From Alphaproteobacteria bacterium (GTDB lineage: Bacteria > Pseudomonadota > Alphaproteobacteria > Rickettsiales > UBA998): DNA of 64,000 nt. Below are positions 61,559 to 64,000 of the stretch, one piece after another; positions within the stretch are counted from its first letter, which is position 1; each line of letters begins with the position of its first letter. The stretch spans positions 45,405-109,404 of the forward strand of contig RDXO01000017.1 of the NCBI GenBank assembly GCA_004292675.1, read 5' to 3'. The notes under the pieces are model-generated. The model made no database searches, was not told the DNA's origin, and worked only from the letters and a program-made list of their open reading frames with translations. Both the position numbers and the translations under genes were made by a program.

Positions 61559-62935
61559 ATGGATATTATCATATGTGGAGCAGGGCAGGTCGGGCGCAAT
61601 ATTGCACAGCAACTTGCGAATGAAGGCAATGTTGTCACGGTGATTGATAAAGATGCGGATTTGATCGCGGATATTAATAACACCCTTGATGTGCGCGCTT
61701 TGCATGGCATGGCATCCCACCCCACGATGTTGGAGCAAGCAGGGGCAGAAAATTGTGATATGCTCATTGCGGTGACAAGCACCGATGAAGTGAATATGAT
61801 TGCCTGCCAGATTGCGCGGTCTATCTTTGAGATACCATCGCGTATTGCACGTATTCGGCAACCTGATTATTTGCAGCCCGTATGGAAAGATTTATACCGC
61901 AACGAGCATCTTTCGATTGATACGATTATTTCCCCTGAACTTGAGGTTGCAGAAGCGATTATACGTCGGTTGCATGTTCCGGGTGCGCTGGATGCTGTGC
62001 CTTTTGGTGATGGCGAAGCGCAGATGCTTACCATTAAATGCGAAGAAGGCTGCCCTTTAAGTAATTTGCCGATCAAATTAGTGCAGGAACGGTTGGTGAA
62101 AAATCAGGTGGCATTATTGGGGTTGGTGCAGCAAGGAAAATTCCGTATTCCAACAAAATTACAGATGCTTAGCGAGCATGATGTCGTTTATGTCGTGACG
62201 GAGCAACGCACCTTGGATCGCACCTTAGCGTTGTTTGGGCATCATGAAAAAGAGGCGCGCCGTTTGGTTATTTTAGGCGGAGGCAATATCGGCTTGCATG
62301 TTGCACAAAAGATTGAAGAACAAGATGCGCAGGTGCGCGCTACTTTGATTGAAATTAATCGTGATCGCGCTGAATATATTGCCCATAAGCTGAAGCGTAC
62401 TGATGTGATTCATGGCAGTGGCTTTGATAAAGAGATTCTTTCGGAATGCGATATTGAGGTGGCAGATACGTTGGTTGCAGTCACCAATGATGATAAGGTG
62501 AATATTCTTGCCTCCTTATTGGCAAAGAAGCTGGGATGTCGTCGTGCTATTACGTTGGTGAATAATAGCGATTATATTCCGATGGTACAAGATTTGGATA
62601 TTGATGTGGTTGTTAATCCAAGGGAAACGACTGTGTCTAGTATTCTTCGTCATATTCGTCGTGGGAAAATTAATGGGGTTTATTCCGTGATGGGGGGTGT
62701 AGCGGAGATTATCGAAGCGGAGTTGCAGCAACATTCACAGTTAGCAGGCAAAGTGATGGGAAGTTTGAATCTTCCTAAAACCATGCATCTGGGTGCAATT
62801 TTGCGTAATAATCGTCTTATTCTACCGACAGAACAGGATATTTTACACGTGCATGATGATGTGATTATCGTATCCATGGCGGATTCCATTAAACATTTAG
62901 AACGCTATTTTTCTCCTGCGGATCATTATTTTTAA
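61559..62935 (+). CDS. trkA: Trk potassium uptake regulatory protein TrkA
   Basis: 458 aa from ATG 61559 (GGTGG upstream). Two RCK halves: first Rossmann GAGQVGRNIAQQLANEGNVVTVIDKD, NTLDVRALHGMASHPTMLEQAGAENCDMLIAVT; second LVILGGGNIGLHVAQKIEE, DVIHGSGFDKEILSECDIEVADTLVAVTNDDKVN. TrkA_C domains follow each half. It binds NAD(H)/ATP and gates the TrkH/G channel. ntrX-trkA adjacency is conserved in alphaproteobacteria. Confidence 0.95.
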   Translation: MDIIICGAGQVGRNIAQQLANEGNVVTVIDKDADLIADINNTLDVRALHGMASHPTMLEQAGAENCDMLIAVTSTDEVNMIACQIARSIFEIPSRIARIRQPDYLQPVWKDLYRNEHLSIDTIISPELEVAEAIIRRLHVPGALDAVPFGDGEAQMLTIKCEEGCPLSNLPIKLVQERLVKNQVALLGLVQQGKFRIPTKLQMLSEHDVVYVVTEQRTLDRTLALFGHHEKEARRLVILGGGNIGLHVAQKIEEQDAQVRATLIEINRDRAEYIAHKLKRTDVIHGSGFDKEILSECDIEVADTLVAVTNDDKVNILASLLAKKLGCRRAITLVNNSDYIPMVQDLDIDVVVNPRETTVSSILRHIRRGKINGVYSVMGGVAEIIEAELQQHSQLAGKVMGSLNLPKTMHLGAILRNNRLILPTEQDILHVHDDVIIVSMADSIKHLERYFSPADHYF

Positions 62936-62945
62936 GAGATACCCC

Positions 62946-63455
62946 ATGAAGAAATATACCATGATCGTTGCAGTTTTGTCGCTGCTACTGATGGGAATCA
63001 ACTCCGCTCCCCGCGCTCAAGAGCAGCAAAATTTTCCGCGTGCCATGTCGCTACGTGCGGATAAAGTGCAAATGCGCGTTGGACCAGGGAAGATGTTCCC
63101 GATTCTTTGGACATACACAATTCGAGGCATCCCGATGATAGCTCTGCGTGAGCATATGGGCTGGATGCTGGTGCGTGATCCTGAAGGAGCAGAAGGCTGG
63201 GTGTATGCGCGTTTATTGAGTTCGGTGCGCACGGCGATGATAACGCATCATCATGTGTTGATGCATCATCACCCTGACCATGATGCGTCTGTGGTGGCAA
63301 AACTCATGCAAATGGTGGTGGTGATACCTATCTCATGCCAACGTGAATGGTGCTTAGTGCGTGCGCCCTATAAGGGGGAATCCTTCGAGGGCTGGGTGCA
63401 TAAGCCCTATATATGGGGTGTTGGAGCAGATGAGGTTTTTGAATTGAAGGAATAG
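62946..63455 (+). CDS. Exported SH3-domain protein
   Basis: 169 aa. Signal peptide about 1-24. Two bacterial SH3-like domains: MSLRADKVQMRVGPGKMFPILWTYT...WMLVRDPEGAEGWVYARLL, and VLMHHHPDHDASVVAKLMQM...WCLVRAPYKGESFEGWVHKPYIWGV. Such domains often bind cell-wall peptides. It follows trkA by 10 bp and is likely cotranscribed. Similar proteins occur near hydroxyacid dehydrogenase genes in other alphaproteobacteria. The precise role is unknown. Confidence 0.88.
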   Translation: MKKYTMIVAVLSLLLMGINSAPRAQEQQNFPRAMSLRADKVQMRVGPGKMFPILWTYTIRGIPMIALREHMGWMLVRDPEGAEGWVYARLLSSVRTAMITHHHVLMHHHPDHDASVVAKLMQMVVVIPISCQREWCLVRAPYKGESFEGWVHKPYIWGVGADEVFELKE

Positions 63456-63651
63456 GGGATGGGGTGTAGCGTTCTCGCTTTTACTTTTTTTAACAAAAGA
63501 TGCAGTTTGTGATTGCAATATGTTTATGTAGAGTGTATATGGTAAGGATACCTTCATCTTTTTATCGCACGGATTGTAACTTTTTGGTTGCCGTATGACG
63601 ATATAAAGATTAAAGCAACATGCTCACTTATCTTTTTGAGGTTTTTTTCCT

Positions 63652-63780
63652 ATGACTAAAGCTGAAGCGCAAGAAGAACGAAACAGAATCATTCTGGCGG
63701 GTGGAATGGCAGAAATGGTTTATGATCGTGAAAAAAAGACGTGGACCGTTAGCGTTTCTAAAACGCCGCCCTCTAAGTAA
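63652..63780 (+). CDS. Small unknown protein, 42 aa
   Basis: ATG 63652 with GAGG about 11 nt upstream: MTKAEAQEERNRIILAGG, then MAEMVYDREKKTWTVSVSK. Charged and soluble, possibly helix then strand. Coding quality looks reasonable but short length keeps certainty low. A hairpin (63787-63806) follows directly. The gap 63456-63651 upstream shows nothing clear. Confidence 0.4.
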   Translation: MTKAEAQEERNRIILAGGMAEMVYDREKKTWTVSVSKTPPSK

Positions 63781-63786
63781 CATGAC

Positions 63787-63849
63787 GTATGATCCCCTGA
63801 TCATACCGCGATAAACTATCAAGCAACGGATATCCTAGGATATTCGTTG
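63787..63849. repeat. Two adjacent palindromes
   Basis: GTATGATC-CCCT-GATCATAC (63787-63806) is a perfect 8-bp stem. CAACGGATATCC/TAGGATATTCGTTG (63824-63849) is a near-perfect 26-bp palindrome with one G-T pair. They lie after the 42-aa frame and before the next gene and may end its transcript; no T-run is present on the plus strand. Confidence 0.55.
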
Positions 63850-63983
63850 TTTGGTGGGTTTGCAAAACAAAGGCTTTAAGCAGTGCATGTTGCATAAGCC
63901 CTATATGTCCATCCCCGTCAAGTTGGGTTGCATCAGATGCCATAATGTGGCAGAATGTAATCAACTGGCTAAAGGAGAAGGGC

Positions 63984-64000
63984 TATGGCACAGATACAGC
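63984..64000 (+). CDS. Start of a gene cut by the window edge
   Basis: AAGGAG at 63972-63977 stands 6 nt before ATG 63984, reading MAQIQ to the edge. The strong ribosome binding site supports a real gene. In many alphaproteobacteria hfq follows ntrYX-trkA and starts in a similar way, but five residues cannot decide it. Confidence 0.5.

Noticed and set aside
63773..63964. 63-codon minus-strand frame at the window end
   Set aside because: TTG start, no ribosome site, and it runs through the two palindromes and into the leader of the next gene. A small gene cannot be fully excluded.
1..64000. tRNA, rRNA, riboswitch, transposase or phage genes
   Set aside because: Looked for in intergenic regions by eye; none seen. 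A covariance search (tRNAscan-SE, Infernal/Rfam) would be needed to exclude small RNAs.

Overview
The window looks like a chromosomal segment of an AT-leaning alphaproteobacterium. Gene content that supports this: a DUF2610 protein; RibB fused to a dead RibA domain; homologues of the mitochondrial complex I factors NDUFAF5 and NDUFAF7; a ChpT-type histidine phosphotransferase; a Cpa/Tad pilus operon; NtrY-NtrX followed by TrkA; intracellular PHA depolymerase; and eukaryote-like NADP-isocitrate dehydrogenase. I cannot name a genus. Genes are densely packed on both strands, with several overlapping convergent stops. I see no tRNA, rRNA, transposase, prophage or CRISPR array.

Layout. 1-10 kb: partial DUF2610 gene, small unknown proteins, ribBA-like, two unknown genes (one with a histidine-rich repeat tail and an in-frame internal start), NADP-IDH and an L,D-transpeptidase-like protein. 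10-20 kb: NDUFAF5-like methyltransferase, psd with Cys at the pyruvoyl position, trmB, fabG, nadD, rsfS, a VOC protein, a response regulator, a prepilin-like protein, small envelope proteins and malate synthase. 20-31 kb: a large unknown protein, terC, NDUFAF7-like, a cold-shock gene, a DevCBA-type exporter operon whose NodT-like outer-membrane gene is broken by a 23-bp tandem duplication, tyrS and anmK. 31-38 kb: a minus-strand operon chpT-cheA-cheW-cheY-cheB-cheR. 38-42 kb: DUF3108 protein, cytochrome b561, phaZ, and glyQ without glyS beside it.

42-45 kb holds a curli-like amyloid locus: two curlin-repeat subunits, csgF, and a csgG whose product carries an extra C-terminal TonB-type domain. 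The major subunit is 21 uninterrupted 11-residue units. This locus is the best candidate for an unusual system here. 45-50 kb: lptF-lptG, a glycine-rich membrane protein, maf and a RidA protein. 50-57.6 kb: cpaBCDEF-tadBC, without pilin or prepilin-peptidase genes. 57.8-64 kb: ntrY, ntrX, trkA, an SH3 protein, a 42-codon ORF and the start of a further gene.

Intergenic DNA carries several families of structured repeats. Two-hairpin family A (about 120 bp) lies at 466-582 and inverted at 16612-16737. Palindrome family B is at 7121-7194 and 57734-57798. A REP-like family C is at 4724-4798 and 40783-40852. Single large palindromes lie at 16441-16588 and 45404-45454. Much of the window concerns the envelope and surface: amyloid, Tad pilus, LPS export, efflux, lipoproteins and chemotaxis-type signalling. 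Together with PHA use and the glyoxylate-shunt enzyme this would fit a surface-attaching, free-living or facultatively host-associated lifestyle, but that is inference.
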